A stretch of 64,000 bases of DNA from Haloarchaeobius litoreus (GTDB lineage Archaea > Halobacteriota > Halobacteria > Halobacteriales > Natrialbaceae). A program made the position numbers and the translations under genes. Where the stretch lies: positions 682,001-746,000 of the forward strand of contig NZ_JANHJR010000002.1 of the NCBI RefSeq assembly GCF_024495425.1. Direction: 5' to 3'. Of this stretch, positions 34,619 through 43,226 are shown piece by piece. The number at the start of each line of letters is the position of its first letter. Within the stretch, counting starts at the first letter, position 1. The notes beneath the pieces were generated by a model. That model did no database searches. It was not told the origin of the DNA and worked only from the letters and a program-made list of their open reading frames with translations.

Positions 34619-35072
34619 CCATGTCACCCCATTCGAGGTGCCTGACGACGAGTCGGTCGGCGGCGGGCCGCCAGTCGGCGTCGACTGCGCGCTCGCGGGC
34701 GGCCTCGACGGCCTCTCGGAATGCGGCCAGCGAGTCGAAGGCCCGCCCCGGCGGCACGCCGCGGGCGACGCGAGCGAGCGCCGTGCCGTCGCCGACGGGG
34801 ACGACCGGCCCGAACGCGAACGTCGCGTGGCTCGTCTCGCCGTCCGTCCGGAGGGCGAGTCGGTGCGGGCGGAGCCGGACTGCGTCGGCGTCGAGCGGGT
34901 GCTCTGCCGCGCTCGCGTACGTCGAGCCGGCGACGGCGTCCACGGTGTCGGCGGCGGCGGGTGCGTCGGGCGCGGGCTGGCTCGGCAGCTCGGTCGCGAC
35001 GCCGGCGACGGCGACGCTGGCGAGCGCCACGGCGACCCAGGTGTACCAGGCGTCGGGTGGTGCGTCGAACAT
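34596..35072 (-). CDS. DUF7283-like protein of the pilus-type operon
   Basis: A 158-residue protein with one N-terminal transmembrane segment (WYTWVAVALASVAVAGVATEL) and a soluble, probably exported domain rich in Arg/Ala helices. It occurs in this operon position in haloarchaea and I take it for DUF7283. It has no pilin leader. The gene lies 33 bases downstream of the T2SSF gene and overlaps the next gene by 23 bases. Confidence 0.75.
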   Translation of the reverse strand: MFDAPPDAWYTWVAVALASVAVAGVATELPSQPAPDAPAAADTVDAVAGSTYASAAEHPLDADAVRLRPHRLALRTDGETSHATFAFGPVVPVGDGTALARVARGVPPGRAFDSLAAFREAVEAARERAVDADWRPAADRLVVRHLEWGDMDVTLVDA

Positions 35073-35105
35073 GCCGGCTCTGGTCCCGGGTTCGTACTTG
35101 AACCC

Positions 35106-36866
35106 TCAGACGACGATGCCCGCTGCGACGACGCTCCCGACGTAGACGGAGACGGCGGTCGGGAGCGCCCGGCCGACGTGGTGGCCGACGAGCGCGCGGT
35201 CGAGCCCGTGTCGGAGACCGGTCGAGAGGACGGTGAGGACCACCGCGAGCAGGCAGACGTAGATACCGACGACGAGCCCGAGCTCGGCCGTCGGGAGCGG
35301 CGGGACCCCGGTCGCGCTGGAACCGGCACCCGTCGAGCCACCGCCGAGGCCAGTCGCCGCTGCACCGCCGGCGTCGCCACCCATCCCGGCGGCCAGTGCG
35401 ACCGTCGCGCCGGCGACGAGCGGGCCGAACGTCGTCGCCGTGCTGGCGAGCGTCCCAGTCACCCGGGCGAGGTCGTTGCGGCACTCGCGCTCCAGCGCCT
35501 GCAGGTCGGCGAGGTGGTCGGCCATCGAGACGAGCGCCCGACCGGCCGGTGCGCCCTCCTCGCTGGCGAGGCCGAGCAGGGTTGCGGTTCCCCTGGCCCG
35601 CGGGCTCGGCACGTCGGCGAGCGCGCCGTGGTCACCGAGGAAGGCCCGCTCGACGCCGACACGGAGCTGGCGCTGGCGGCTGGCAGCCGTCGCGAACGTC
35701 TCGCCGGTCTCGCCGTCGACCTCCGCAGCGGCGCGTTCGACGGCCGTCTCGACGGCGGTGCCCTCCGAGACGCGCCGGCCGACGAGGTAGAGCGCGTCGA
35801 CGAGGTCCGCCTCGACGGCCCGCGCGTGGTCCCGGACCGCCGCGATGGGCCGGTAGCGGACCAGGAGCGCGACGCCGACGCCGACCGCGACGCCGACCAG
35901 CGGTGGCGTCCACGCCGGCGCGACGAGGCCGGCGAGGGCTGCGCTCCCGACCCCGGCACCGAGTCCGGCGGCGAGCGAACGCCAGGGTCGGTCGGGCACG
36001 TCGGGGTGCGAGCGCGGCACCGACGGCGGCGGGAACGCGACCGGTCGTCGGACGAACAGCCACGCGCTCGCGGCGAGCAGACCGCAGGGGAGCGCCACGT
36101 CGTAGACGAGTAGCAGCGCGTCCACGGTGACGGGAACACCGGCGACCCGTGCCGCCGGGAGCACGGCGACGAGCGCGAGCGGCAGGAGCACACCGAAGGC
36201 GTAGATGCCGGTTGCGGGGCCCTGAATGCGCGCGCCGAACTCGGCCATCCGGTCGCGGGTCCCCCGCGTGACGGCCGTCATCGCCCGGTCGAGTGTGCGT
36301 CCGCGCTCGCCCGACGGCGCGTCGGCGGCCGCGTCGACGAGGTGCAGGGCGCGCCGGAGCGCAGGGAACTCGTCGCCCCACTCGTCGGCGAAGGAGCCGA
36401 GCCCGGAGCCGGGTGCCCCGTGGGCCCGCCGGACGTGGCCCGCGAGGCTCCGCGCCAGCGGTCCGTCGTCGGTCCCGGCCGCGAACGCGGCGGCACGCTC
36501 GGCCGCCGGTTCGACGTGCATCCGCAGGACGGCCCGGCCGACCAGGTCCGGTGCGTCGCCGAGCGCGGCGGTCCGGCGGGCGCTGGCGAGTGCGCCCGGT
36601 GCGGCGTGGACTGCGTGTGTGACGCCCAGCCCGAGCGCGGCGGCGACGAGCGGGACGGTCGTCGGTGCGAGCGGAATCGAGAGTGCAGCCACGGTCCCGA
36701 CGAGTGCCGCCAGCACACCCGCGACGTAGCCGCCCCGGACGACCGACGCGGCGTCGAGGTCGCTCCCGACGAACCCGAGCGCGCGCTCGAGCTCGTCGCT
36801 CGCGTCGACGGGCCACGGGTAGCCACGTGCCAGCGCCCGGAGAACGGCGGTGAACGAGGCACTCAC
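35106..36866 (-). CDS. Type II/IV secretion system membrane platform protein (T2SSF, TadC/FlaJ-like)
   Basis: A 586-residue polytopic membrane protein with two T2SSF-like units. Each has a cytoplasmic four-helix region (for example LHLVDAAADAPSGERGRTLDRAM and VERAAAEVDGETGETFATAASRQRQLRVGVERAFLG) followed by membrane helices, including a final pair near LGLVVGIYVCLLAVVLTVL. This is the inner-membrane platform that couples the ATPase to filament assembly. GTG 36866 overlaps the ATPase stop, which fixes the start. Confidence 0.88.
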   Translation of the reverse strand: MSASFTAVLRALARGYPWPVDASDELERALGFVGSDLDAASVVRGGYVAGVLAALVGTVAALSIPLAPTTVPLVAAALGLGVTHAVHAAPGALASARRTAALGDAPDLVGRAVLRMHVEPAAERAAAFAAGTDDGPLARSLAGHVRRAHGAPGSGLGSFADEWGDEFPALRRALHLVDAAADAPSGERGRTLDRAMTAVTRGTRDRMAEFGARIQGPATGIYAFGVLLPLALVAVLPAARVAGVPVTVDALLLVYDVALPCGLLAASAWLFVRRPVAFPPPSVPRSHPDVPDRPWRSLAAGLGAGVGSAALAGLVAPAWTPPLVGVAVGVGVALLVRYRPIAAVRDHARAVEADLVDALYLVGRRVSEGTAVETAVERAAAEVDGETGETFATAASRQRQLRVGVERAFLGDHGALADVPSPRARGTATLLGLASEEGAPAGRALVSMADHLADLQALERECRNDLARVTGTLASTATTFGPLVAGATVALAAGMGGDAGGAAATGLGGGSTGAGSSATGVPPLPTAELGLVVGIYVCLLAVVLTVLSTGLRHGLDRALVGHHVGRALPTAVSVYVGSVVAAGIVV

Positions 36867-38824
36867 GACCAGCCACCGGTCCCTGGTGCGTCGCCGTCCA
36901 CCTCGCCGGCGACGGGCGAGACTGCACCCGGCCCGGTCTGCCCGGCGTCGGCCAGCGAGGCGATGGCGTCGGCACGGCCGGCCAGCGCCGTCCGCACGTC
37001 GGCGTAGGACTCGCCGGGGCGGGCGAGCGTCGCGACGAGGTCGCTCTCGCCGCGGTCGATGCGGCCCGTCGATTCGAGCGTGCAACCGTCCAGTTCGAAC
37101 AGCGGGGCGAAGGTGACGCCGTCCCCACCGCCGGCACGCACCTCCTCGATGCGGCAGACGCGCCGAACGCTCCCATCCGGCGTGTCGAGCGGGCGGAGCG
37201 TGACGACGAGATCCGTGACGGCGAACGAGGAGACGGGAACCCCGAGGTCGGAGACGACGCGCTCCCGGACGTCCGCGCCACCGTCGCCGTGGATGGTCCC
37301 CAGCACCGCGCTCCCGCTCGCCCCGACGCGCATCGCCTCGTAGAGGACGCGTGCCTCCTCGCCCCGTACTTCGCCGACGACGAGCGCGCCCTCGCCCAGA
37401 CGGAGCGCCGTCCGGAGCGCCTCGTCGGGGGCGACGCTCGGCCCGTCGTCGGTCGCGGTTCGGAGTGCCTGCACGTCTCGCCCGTGGGTCTGGAGGCTCG
37501 CGACCGGGAGTTCGGGGGTGTCCTCGATGACGACCGTCCTCGTCTCGACGGGGAGCTCCCAGAGCAGCGCGCCGAGGGTGGTCGTCTTGCCCGCGCCGCG
37601 GGTCCCGGCGACCAGCGTGGCGGCTGCTCGCTCGACAGCCAGCGAGAGCAGCGCGGCGGCGCGTGGCGTCACGGAGTCGACGGCGACGAGCCGTGGGAGC
37701 GTCCACGCCTCGCTCCCAGAGCGCCGGAACGCGAAGCCGTAGCCGTCGCTGACAGGCTCGGTGACGCCAGCTACCCTGACCCGCGTGCCGGCGACCGTCG
37801 CCGTCGCGTCGAGCGTCGGGCTGGCGCGGGAGAACGCCCGGCCGCTCTCGCGACGGAAGCGCGAGGCGAGCGCGGCCGCCCCATCCGCTGTCAGTCGGAC
37901 GTTCGTCGGCATCGTGTGGCCGTCGGCCGTGACCCGGAGTGGCGTCCCGGTGACCGGCGCGGAGGCGAACACGTCCGAGACCGCGTCGTCCGCGAAGCAG
38001 TCGGTCAGCACGCCGAAGCCGCGGGTGTGCTTCCGGAGGACCGCCGAGAGCGTCTCGACCGGGTCGTCGTCGGCGGCGACGGCGCGGACTGCCCGCCCCG
38101 GTGCGCGTCGCCCGCCCTCGCCGTCAGTCGTGGCGTCTGTCGTCCCCGACGCGAGTCGTTCGTAGGCGGCGTCGAGCGTCCGCAGGCTCGTCGGGTCCAG
38201 CCGGTGCTCGACCGGCTCGACGTGGTACCGGCGTCGGCCCACGGCGTCCTCGTACTCGCGGACCGCCGCGTCGGTGTCCGTCTCGCGGGCCCGCAGGAGC
38301 GTCGCGCCCGGCGGTGGGGTCGCGGCGACCCTGGCGCGGGCCAGCGACGGAGCAACGTAGGGGCGCAGAACGGCCTCGTACGGGCCGTTCTCGTCGTCGC
38401 CTGCCTCGGCGAGCGTCCGGGCGCGCTCTGCGGCGAGTGCGAGACCCGTCTCGGCGGCGGCGTCGGCGACCGGACCGGCGCGTGCCTCGGCGTCTGCTGC
38501 TGCTCGCAGGGGGGCAACCTCGGCGCGTTCGGCCAGTGCCGGGTCGCGGTGCGCGACGGTCTCGGCGAACCGTCCGGCCGCGACGAGCAGCGCCGCGGCG
38601 TCGTCCTCGTAGGCGCGGTCTATCCCTTCTGCACGACAGACCACGCGGTCGACGTCACGCGAAGCGAGCGCCCCGACGACCGTCGCCCGGCAGTCCGGGT
38701 CGGCGGCGAGGTCGCCACGGCCGTCGCAGCCGCTCGCGTCGACCAGCAGTCGGTCGTCCTCGAACGTTGGGCGACAGCCACAGCGGCCGTCGTCGTCGGC
38801 CAGCAGCGAACGGAGTGGTCCCAT
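36863..38824 (-). CDS. Type II/IV secretion system ATPase (T2SSE, PilB/TadA-like)
   Basis: A 653-residue assembly ATPase. Walker A GTRGAGKTT is at 407-415, the Asp box VVIEDTPELP at 431-440, Walker B ALVVGEVRGEE at 480-490 and the His box LGTIHGDG at 508-515, all in family order. The first ~200 residues are specific to this branch and start with four cysteines (C15, C17, C33, C45) that may bind zinc. It should power filament assembly from the cytoplasmic side. GTG/ATG choice: ATG 38824 is the first start after the preceding gene. Confidence 0.9.
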   Translation of the reverse strand: MGPLRSLLADDDGRCGCRPTFEDDRLLVDASGCDGRGDLAADPDCRATVVGALASRDVDRVVCRAEGIDRAYEDDAAALLVAAGRFAETVAHRDPALAERAEVAPLRAAADAEARAGPVADAAAETGLALAAERARTLAEAGDDENGPYEAVLRPYVAPSLARARVAATPPPGATLLRARETDTDAAVREYEDAVGRRRYHVEPVEHRLDPTSLRTLDAAYERLASGTTDATTDGEGGRRAPGRAVRAVAADDDPVETLSAVLRKHTRGFGVLTDCFADDAVSDVFASAPVTGTPLRVTADGHTMPTNVRLTADGAAALASRFRRESGRAFSRASPTLDATATVAGTRVRVAGVTEPVSDGYGFAFRRSGSEAWTLPRLVAVDSVTPRAAALLSLAVERAAATLVAGTRGAGKTTTLGALLWELPVETRTVVIEDTPELPVASLQTHGRDVQALRTATDDGPSVAPDEALRTALRLGEGALVVGEVRGEEARVLYEAMRVGASGSAVLGTIHGDGGADVRERVVSDLGVPVSSFAVTDLVVTLRPLDTPDGSVRRVCRIEEVRAGGGDGVTFAPLFELDGCTLESTGRIDRGESDLVATLARPGESYADVRTALAGRADAIASLADAGQTGPGAVSPVAGEVDGDAPGTGGWS

Positions 38825-38849
38825 GCCGCCTCTGGCCGCCCGTTCCGGT

Positions 38850-39305
38850 TTAAACTCCGACCTGCTCGACGTGGACGCCGTCCGGGGCGAGGGTCAGCCG
38901 CAGTCCGTAGCTGCCTGTCCCGTCGAGCACGAGCGGGCCATCGTCGCTGGTGACGAGCGGGAACGGGAGTTCGCTGGTCCGAGGCTCGCCGCCGGCGAGT
39001 GTATAGGCGACGACGTGCGGGTCCGGGTTCGCGGTACCGGGGCGTCCGCCGAGTGCGACCCAGTCGACGCGGGCGGTCGTCCAGCTCCTGCCCGGCACGC
39101 GGAGCGTGACGAACCGCCGTGGTCCGGTCGCGGGGTTCGACGTCGGGTCCTCGAGGTCGAGCAGCGCCGCCCCCGCGCGTTCGAGGGTCGTCAGGTCGGT
39201 CGCGACGACGCGGTCGCTCCGGTACTCGCGGGCGTCGGCCGCGGCAGGGGCGGCCACGGCGAACAGCGCGAGCGTGACGGCGACCGCGAGGACGACGCGC
39301 ATCAC
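38850..39305 (-). CDS. DUF7311-like exported protein of the pilus-type operon
   Basis: A 151-residue protein with a signal peptide (MRVVLAVAVTLALFAVAAPAAADA) and a beta-rich exported domain with strands RFVTLRVPG, ARVDWVALGG and GLRLTLAPDGVHVEQVGV. I take it for the haloarchaeal family DUF7311. Its start overlaps the stop of the coiled-coil gene upstream, so it belongs to the same operon. It may be a periplasmic-side (pseudoperiplasmic) component. Confidence 0.75.
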   Translation of the reverse strand: MMRVVLAVAVTLALFAVAAPAAADAREYRSDRVVATDLTTLERAGAALLDLEDPTSNPATGPRRFVTLRVPGRSWTTARVDWVALGGRPGTANPDPHVVAYTLAGGEPRTSELPFPLVTSDDGPLVLDGTGSYGLRLTLAPDGVHVEQVGV

Positions 39306-39880
39306 AGCAGGTCACGGAGGCGGGAGAGCAGCCCGGGACTCGCGTCGGTGTCGTCCTCGCTCTCGAAGCGCGGGGCAGGGGAGGTCGGCCAGCCGGCGTC
39401 GAGCGTCCGGTCACGGCGCTCGTCGGCCAGCCGGTCGTCGTCGCGTCGGCCGCCGCTGCGGTGGCCATCGTCGCGTCGGCCGTCGCAGTGCGGGCACTGC
39501 TCGTCGTGACCGGCGTTGCGGCGTCCGTTGAGTGGTGCCGGGTCCGTTTCGAGCTCGTCGACACGGTCCTCCAGCGACTCGACCGCGGCGAGGGCGGCGT
39601 CGGCGCGCTCCTCGACGCGTTCGTCGACCGACCGGACCTTGCCGGCGTAGCCCCGGAGCGCCTGGACGGCGGCTTCGAGCTGCGCGAGCGTCGTCTCGGC
39701 GTCGTCGAGGCGGGATTCGAGCGCGTCCAGCCGGCCGTCCTCCCGCTCGCCGTGGTGCGGGGGAGACTGGTGGCCGGTGTTCGGTTCGTCGGTCGTCGTC
39801 GTCACGGTCGCGGCGCGGTCGGCCGACCCGTCCAGTGCGCGTTCGACGGCGCGGAGTCTGTCGTCGAGAGCGTCGGGCAT
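39302..39880 (-). CDS. DUF7310-like coiled-coil protein, first gene of the pilus-type operon
   Basis: A 192-residue soluble protein. Residues ~50-115 form a clear coiled coil (LDALESRLDDAETTLAQLEAAVQAL and AALAAVESLEDRVDELETD). It is followed by a CPHC pair in a His/Arg/Asp-rich linker and a short C-terminal helix, GLLSRLRDLL. I take it for DUF7310. CGTTTTTGTC at 39903-39912 is about 28 bases before ATG 39880 and is probably the operon promoter. Confidence 0.75.
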   Translation of the reverse strand: MPDALDDRLRAVERALDGSADRAATVTTTTDEPNTGHQSPPHHGEREDGRLDALESRLDDAETTLAQLEAAVQALRGYAGKVRSVDERVEERADAALAAVESLEDRVDELETDPAPLNGRRNAGHDEQCPHCDGRRDDGHRSGGRRDDDRLADERRDRTLDAGWPTSPAPRFESEDDTDASPGLLSRLRDLL

Positions 39881-39902
39881 GGCCACTCTGGGCGCGTCAT
39901 CC

Positions 39903-39930
39903 GACAAAAACGATTGGTCGGAACGTTTAC
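39903..39930. promoter_or_regulatory. Divergent promoters of the pilus-type operon and cetZ
   Basis: GTTTTTG on the minus strand (39905-39911) is about 28 bases from ATG 39880. GTTTAC on the plus strand (39925-39930) is about 30 bases from ATG 39957. Both transcripts would be leaderless and start within a 76-base region, so binding at one promoter should affect the other. Confidence 0.6.
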
Positions 39931-39956
39931 CCACCTCGTCCTCCGACGTTCGGGAC

Positions 39957-41030
39957 ATGAAGGTCGTCCTGATTGGTGTCGGCCAGGCCGGCGGAAAGCT
40001 CACCCAGGCCCTGGCCGAGTTCGACTACGAGATGGACTTCGACGCCGTCCGCGGCGCGCTCGCGGTGAACACGGCGAAGACGGACCTGCAGACTCTCGAC
40101 ATCGAGACGCAGCTCATCGGCCAGGACCGCGTGCGCGGCCACGGCGTCGGTGGCGACAACGAGCTCGGTGCCGAGGTGATGCAGGAGGACGCCGTCGAGG
40201 TGATGGACGGCCTCGACGGGAAGATCACCGCGGAGGCGGAGGCCATCTTCGTCGTCGCCGGCCTCGGCGGCGGCACCGGCTCCGGCGGCGCGCCCGTCCT
40301 CGTCCGCGAGCTGAAGCGCGTCTACGACGTGCCCGTCTACACGCTCGGCATCCTCCCCGGTCGCGGCGAGGGTTCGATGTACCAGGCCAACGCCGGTCGC
40401 TCCCTGAAGACCGTCGTGCGGGAGGCCGACTCGACCATCCTCGTCGACAACGACGCCTGGCACGACGCCGGCGAGTCCGTCGAGGCCGCCTTCGACACCA
40501 TCAACCGGAACATCGCCCAGCGCATCGGGCTGCTCCTCGCCTCCGGCGAGAACGTCGAGGGCGTCGGCGAGTCGGTGGTCGACTCCTCGGAGATCATCAA
40601 CACGCTCCGCGAGGGCGGCATCGCCTGCCTCGGCTACGCCAGCGCGGCCGGCGGCGAGACGGCCGAGGACAACATCAACGCGGTCACCAGCATCACGCGC
40701 TCGGCCCTGTTCACCGGCACGAGCCTCCCCGATGCGGTGACGGCCGACGCCGCCCTCCTCGTCGTCGCGGGCCGGCCGGACGCCATCCCGCGCAAGGGCG
40801 TCGAGCGAGCGCGTAGCTGGGTCGAGGACCAGACCGGCAGCCTCCAGGTCCGCGGCGGCGACTTCCCGCTCGACTCCGACCGCATCGCCGCGCTGGTGCT
40901 GCTCGGCGGCGTCGAGCGGTCGCCCCGCATCGACGAGTTCATGGAGCGAGCCAGGCAGGCCCAGGAGGAACAGGAGCAGGTCGACCACACGGCGAACTTC
41001 CAGAACGACGAGCTCGACGACCTGTTCTGA
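39957..41030 (+). CDS. cetZ: CetZ-type tubulin/FtsZ superfamily protein
   Basis: A 357-residue GTPase of the archaeal CetZ family. The N-terminus MKVVLIGVGQAGGKL and the G-box LGGGTGSGGAP (near residue 105) bind GTP; VNTAKTDLQTL and NDAWHDAGESVEAAFDTINRNIAQRI fit the CetZ rather than the FtsZ pattern. The C-terminus NDELDDLF is acidic and conserved. CetZ proteins control cell shape and motility in haloarchaea rather than cell division. Which paralogue this is cannot be said. The gene is convergent with the SHOCT gene, one base between stops. Confidence 0.88.
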   Translation: MKVVLIGVGQAGGKLTQALAEFDYEMDFDAVRGALAVNTAKTDLQTLDIETQLIGQDRVRGHGVGGDNELGAEVMQEDAVEVMDGLDGKITAEAEAIFVVAGLGGGTGSGGAPVLVRELKRVYDVPVYTLGILPGRGEGSMYQANAGRSLKTVVREADSTILVDNDAWHDAGESVEAAFDTINRNIAQRIGLLLASGENVEGVGESVVDSSEIINTLREGGIACLGYASAAGGETAEDNINAVTSITRSALFTGTSLPDAVTADAALLVVAGRPDAIPRKGVERARSWVEDQTGSLQVRGGDFPLDSDRIAALVLLGGVERSPRIDEFMERARQAQEEQEQVDHTANFQNDELDDLF

Positions 41031-41031
41031 G

Positions 41032-41475
41032 CTACTCGCGTTCGAGTTCGGGGTCGTCGTCGGCCCGGTCCGTTGTCTTCGACGACCGTTCGAGGCGGGC
41101 ACGGGCGTCCTCCAGCGTCTCCGTCTCCAGCAGGTGTTCGAGCTTCTGTTCGAACTGTTCCTCCGAGAGCTCGCCCTGCGCGTACCGCTCCCGCAGGGTT
41201 TCGAGCGCGTCGCGCTTCGAATCGGGGACGCGGTCCCCGGTCCGTCCCGTCGACGCGTCGTCCATCCGCCGGTCCGTCTCGTCGAGCACGTCGTCGTCGC
41301 CGTCGTCGTCGAACAGGATGGCCACGATGGGGAGGACGACGGCGTAGCCGATGACGAAGATGAGCCACCAGTTCGGTACGCCCAGAAAGAGGCCGAGCAG
41401 GCCCGCACCGAGGACGAGCAGCGAGGTTATCGCGGAGGCCTTCCCCTGGGAGTCACCGTCGTCACCCGGTGTCAT
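41032..41475 (-). CDS. SHOCT-domain membrane protein
   Basis: A 147-residue protein with two transmembrane helices (ITSLLVLGAGLLGLFLGV and WWLIFVIGYAVVLPIVAILF), a long acidic linker, and a C-terminal SHOCT motif (ALETLRERYAQGELSEEQFEQKLEHLLETE). SHOCT segments are short helical hairpins found in many membrane proteins, with possible oligomerisation roles. ATG 41475 is 28 bases from CGTTTTTGC (41500-41506), so it is leaderless. Confidence 0.85.
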   Translation of the reverse strand: MTPGDDGDSQGKASAITSLLVLGAGLLGLFLGVPNWWLIFVIGYAVVLPIVAILFDDDGDDDVLDETDRRMDDASTGRTGDRVPDSKRDALETLRERYAQGELSEEQFEQKLEHLLETETLEDARARLERSSKTTDRADDDPELERE

Positions 41476-41519
41476 GGCTCGTCGTTCGTGCAATCGTCGC
41501 AAAAACGTTCCGACAGGAC

Positions 41520-42866
41520 TCAGGCGAGCGAGCCGCCGTCGAACTCGGTGCGCTCGTAGTCGACGTCCATCAGATCGAGGATGGTCGGGGTCAGGTCGTA
41601 GAGGTCCGCGTCGGTGATGTTCACGTCGGGGTCGTCGACGAACAGCGCGGCGTTGTCGAAGCTGTGCATCCCGTTGCGTGCCTCCTTGCCGAACACGTCG
41701 TCGTGGCCCTTGAAGCCGGCCTTGAGGTCGAAGCCGTGGTTCGGGATGACGACGAGGTCGGGCGCGATGTCGTCGTGGTCGCCGCGGAATGCCCCCTCCT
41801 TCTCGACGACGCGGTCGGCGACCGGGTCTCCGTTCGGCCCCTCCAGGGCCTCGAGTTTCGCCTTGAGTTCGTCGCGCACGGCTTCGTACTCGTCTTCAGG
41901 GACGCTGCCGCGGGGTTCGCGCCCTTCGAGGTTGAGGTAGACCCGGCCCGGGATGAACGAGTACGCGCGCGTCTCGTCACTGATGTCACCGAGCTCGCTG
42001 GGCTCGTCGCTGTCGAAGGAGAGCCAGCCCTCGCGGCGGAGCCACTCGTTGAGGTGTACCTCGTGGTCGAGCGTGGTGAACCCGTGGTCGGAGGCGACGA
42101 GCATCGTCACGTCGTCGGGGAGCGCCTCGTGGAGCTTCCCGATGTACTCGTCGACCTTGCGGTAGAAATCGAGGAACTCCTCCCTGTACTCGCCGTCGCG
42201 CTCGTAGTGCTCGAACAGGAAGTGGTTGACCCGGTCGGTCGTCATGAACACGCCGAAGAAGAGGTCCCAGTCGTCCTTCTCGACGTAGTGCTCGAACGCC
42301 TGGAAGCGCTTCTCGAGCGTCTCGTGGGCGTTCTCGATGAACGCCGACTTGTCGTCCTCGTGGCCGAGCTTGGCGTTCACGTCGAGGTTGTAGTCGATGG
42401 AGTCGAGGTAGTCCTGGAGCTCTTCGGGCTGTGCAGCCTTCGTCATGTCGTCGACGGAGAGGAAGCCGGAGACCTGTCGCTGGACGTTGCGCTGGGGCGG
42501 GAACGTCACCGGGACGTTCAGCACGGTCGCGTCGCGGCCGTCCTCCTGCACGCGGTCCCAGAGCCGTTTCGCCTGCACGTCGTCGCCCATCGGTACGTAC
42601 GTGTCGTAGGTGCCAGTCTCGCGGTCCTGGAAGCCGTATACCCCCGTCTCACCCGGGTTGACGCCGGTGGTCAGCGACGGCCAGCACGCGCTGGACTCCG
42701 GCGGAACGATGCTCTCGATCGCCGCGGCGTTGCCCTCGCGAGCGATCCGGTTGAGGTTCGGGAACACGTCCGCGTTGCCAGTGACGAGGCTGTACGGCAC
42801 CCCGTCGATACCGAAGAAGGCGACGCGTGGCGCGTCGTCACCGCGTAACCTATCGAAGAGACCCAT
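41520..42866 (-). CDS. Alkaline phosphatase-superfamily protein (type I phosphodiesterase/nucleotide pyrophosphatase)
   Basis: A 448-residue metal-dependent hydrolase. VAFFGIDGVPYSLV is the first metal-binding strand; ACWPSLTTGVNPGETGVYGF holds the nucleophile Ser/Thr and family motif; FFGVFMTTDRVNHF, MLVASDHGF and GMHSFDNAALFV supply further metal ligands. Haloarchaeal genomes carry many such enzymes, which may act on phosphodiesters of lipids, sugars or nucleotides. ATG 42866 gives MGLFDRLRG as N-terminus; the earlier codons to 42920 lie in the probable promoter. Confidence 0.85.
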   Translation of the reverse strand: MGLFDRLRGDDAPRVAFFGIDGVPYSLVTGNADVFPNLNRIAREGNAAAIESIVPPESSACWPSLTTGVNPGETGVYGFQDRETGTYDTYVPMGDDVQAKRLWDRVQEDGRDATVLNVPVTFPPQRNVQRQVSGFLSVDDMTKAAQPEELQDYLDSIDYNLDVNAKLGHEDDKSAFIENAHETLEKRFQAFEHYVEKDDWDLFFGVFMTTDRVNHFLFEHYERDGEYREEFLDFYRKVDEYIGKLHEALPDDVTMLVASDHGFTTLDHEVHLNEWLRREGWLSFDSDEPSELGDISDETRAYSFIPGRVYLNLEGREPRGSVPEDEYEAVRDELKAKLEALEGPNGDPVADRVVEKEGAFRGDHDDIAPDLVVIPNHGFDLKAGFKGHDDVFGKEARNGMHSFDNAALFVDDPDVNITDADLYDLTPTILDLMDVDYERTEFDGGSLA

Positions 42867-42948
42867 ACCTGCCCGTACTGGAGATGGATACAAGAAGCTT
42901 CTTTTCACCTGCAGCGCCACCGGCCCTCGTCGATGGCGGCAAGAACGG

Positions 42949-43068
42949 CTACCGGTCCTCCCGCTCGAAGTTCGTCGGGACGACGGTGACGTGCGAGATG
43001 CCGACCGTGGGACGGTCGTCCTCGGCCTCGTGACGGTCGGTCGTGCGGGTCTTGGTGTTGGTAGCCAT
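42949..43068 (-). CDS. Small protein (39 aa), unknown
   Basis: A 39-residue frame starting at ATG 43068: MATNTKTRTTDRHEAEDD, then RPTVGISHVTVVPTNFERE. The C-terminal half looks like one or two beta strands. A box GATAAGAT (minus strand ATCTTATC, 43096-43103) sits 30 bases before the ATG, exactly where a leaderless promoter should lie. Acidic and hydrophilic composition fits a haloarchaeal protein, but I recognise no family. Confidence 0.55.
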   Translation of the reverse strand: MATNTKTRTTDRHEAEDDRPTVGISHVTVVPTNFEREDR

Positions 43069-43095
43069 CACGGGTGGAGGTACGGACGCAGCCCG

Positions 43096-43103
43096 GATAA
43101 GAT
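43096..43103 (-). promoter_or_regulatory. TATA box of the 39-aa gene
   Basis: ATCTTATC on the minus strand centred about 30 bases from ATG 43068. It is one of few A/T-rich spots in this interval. Confidence 0.5.
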
Positions 43104-43226
43104 TACCCATGCTCATAATTCATCGTACGGTCGGCCCGCATAACCGGTGCGTATCCCGGGGAGCCGCGTCGCTGCGCGGGTGCACGATGTCGTCGAGGAA
43201 ACGGAGAACTGCGGGTCGTGACGGCG

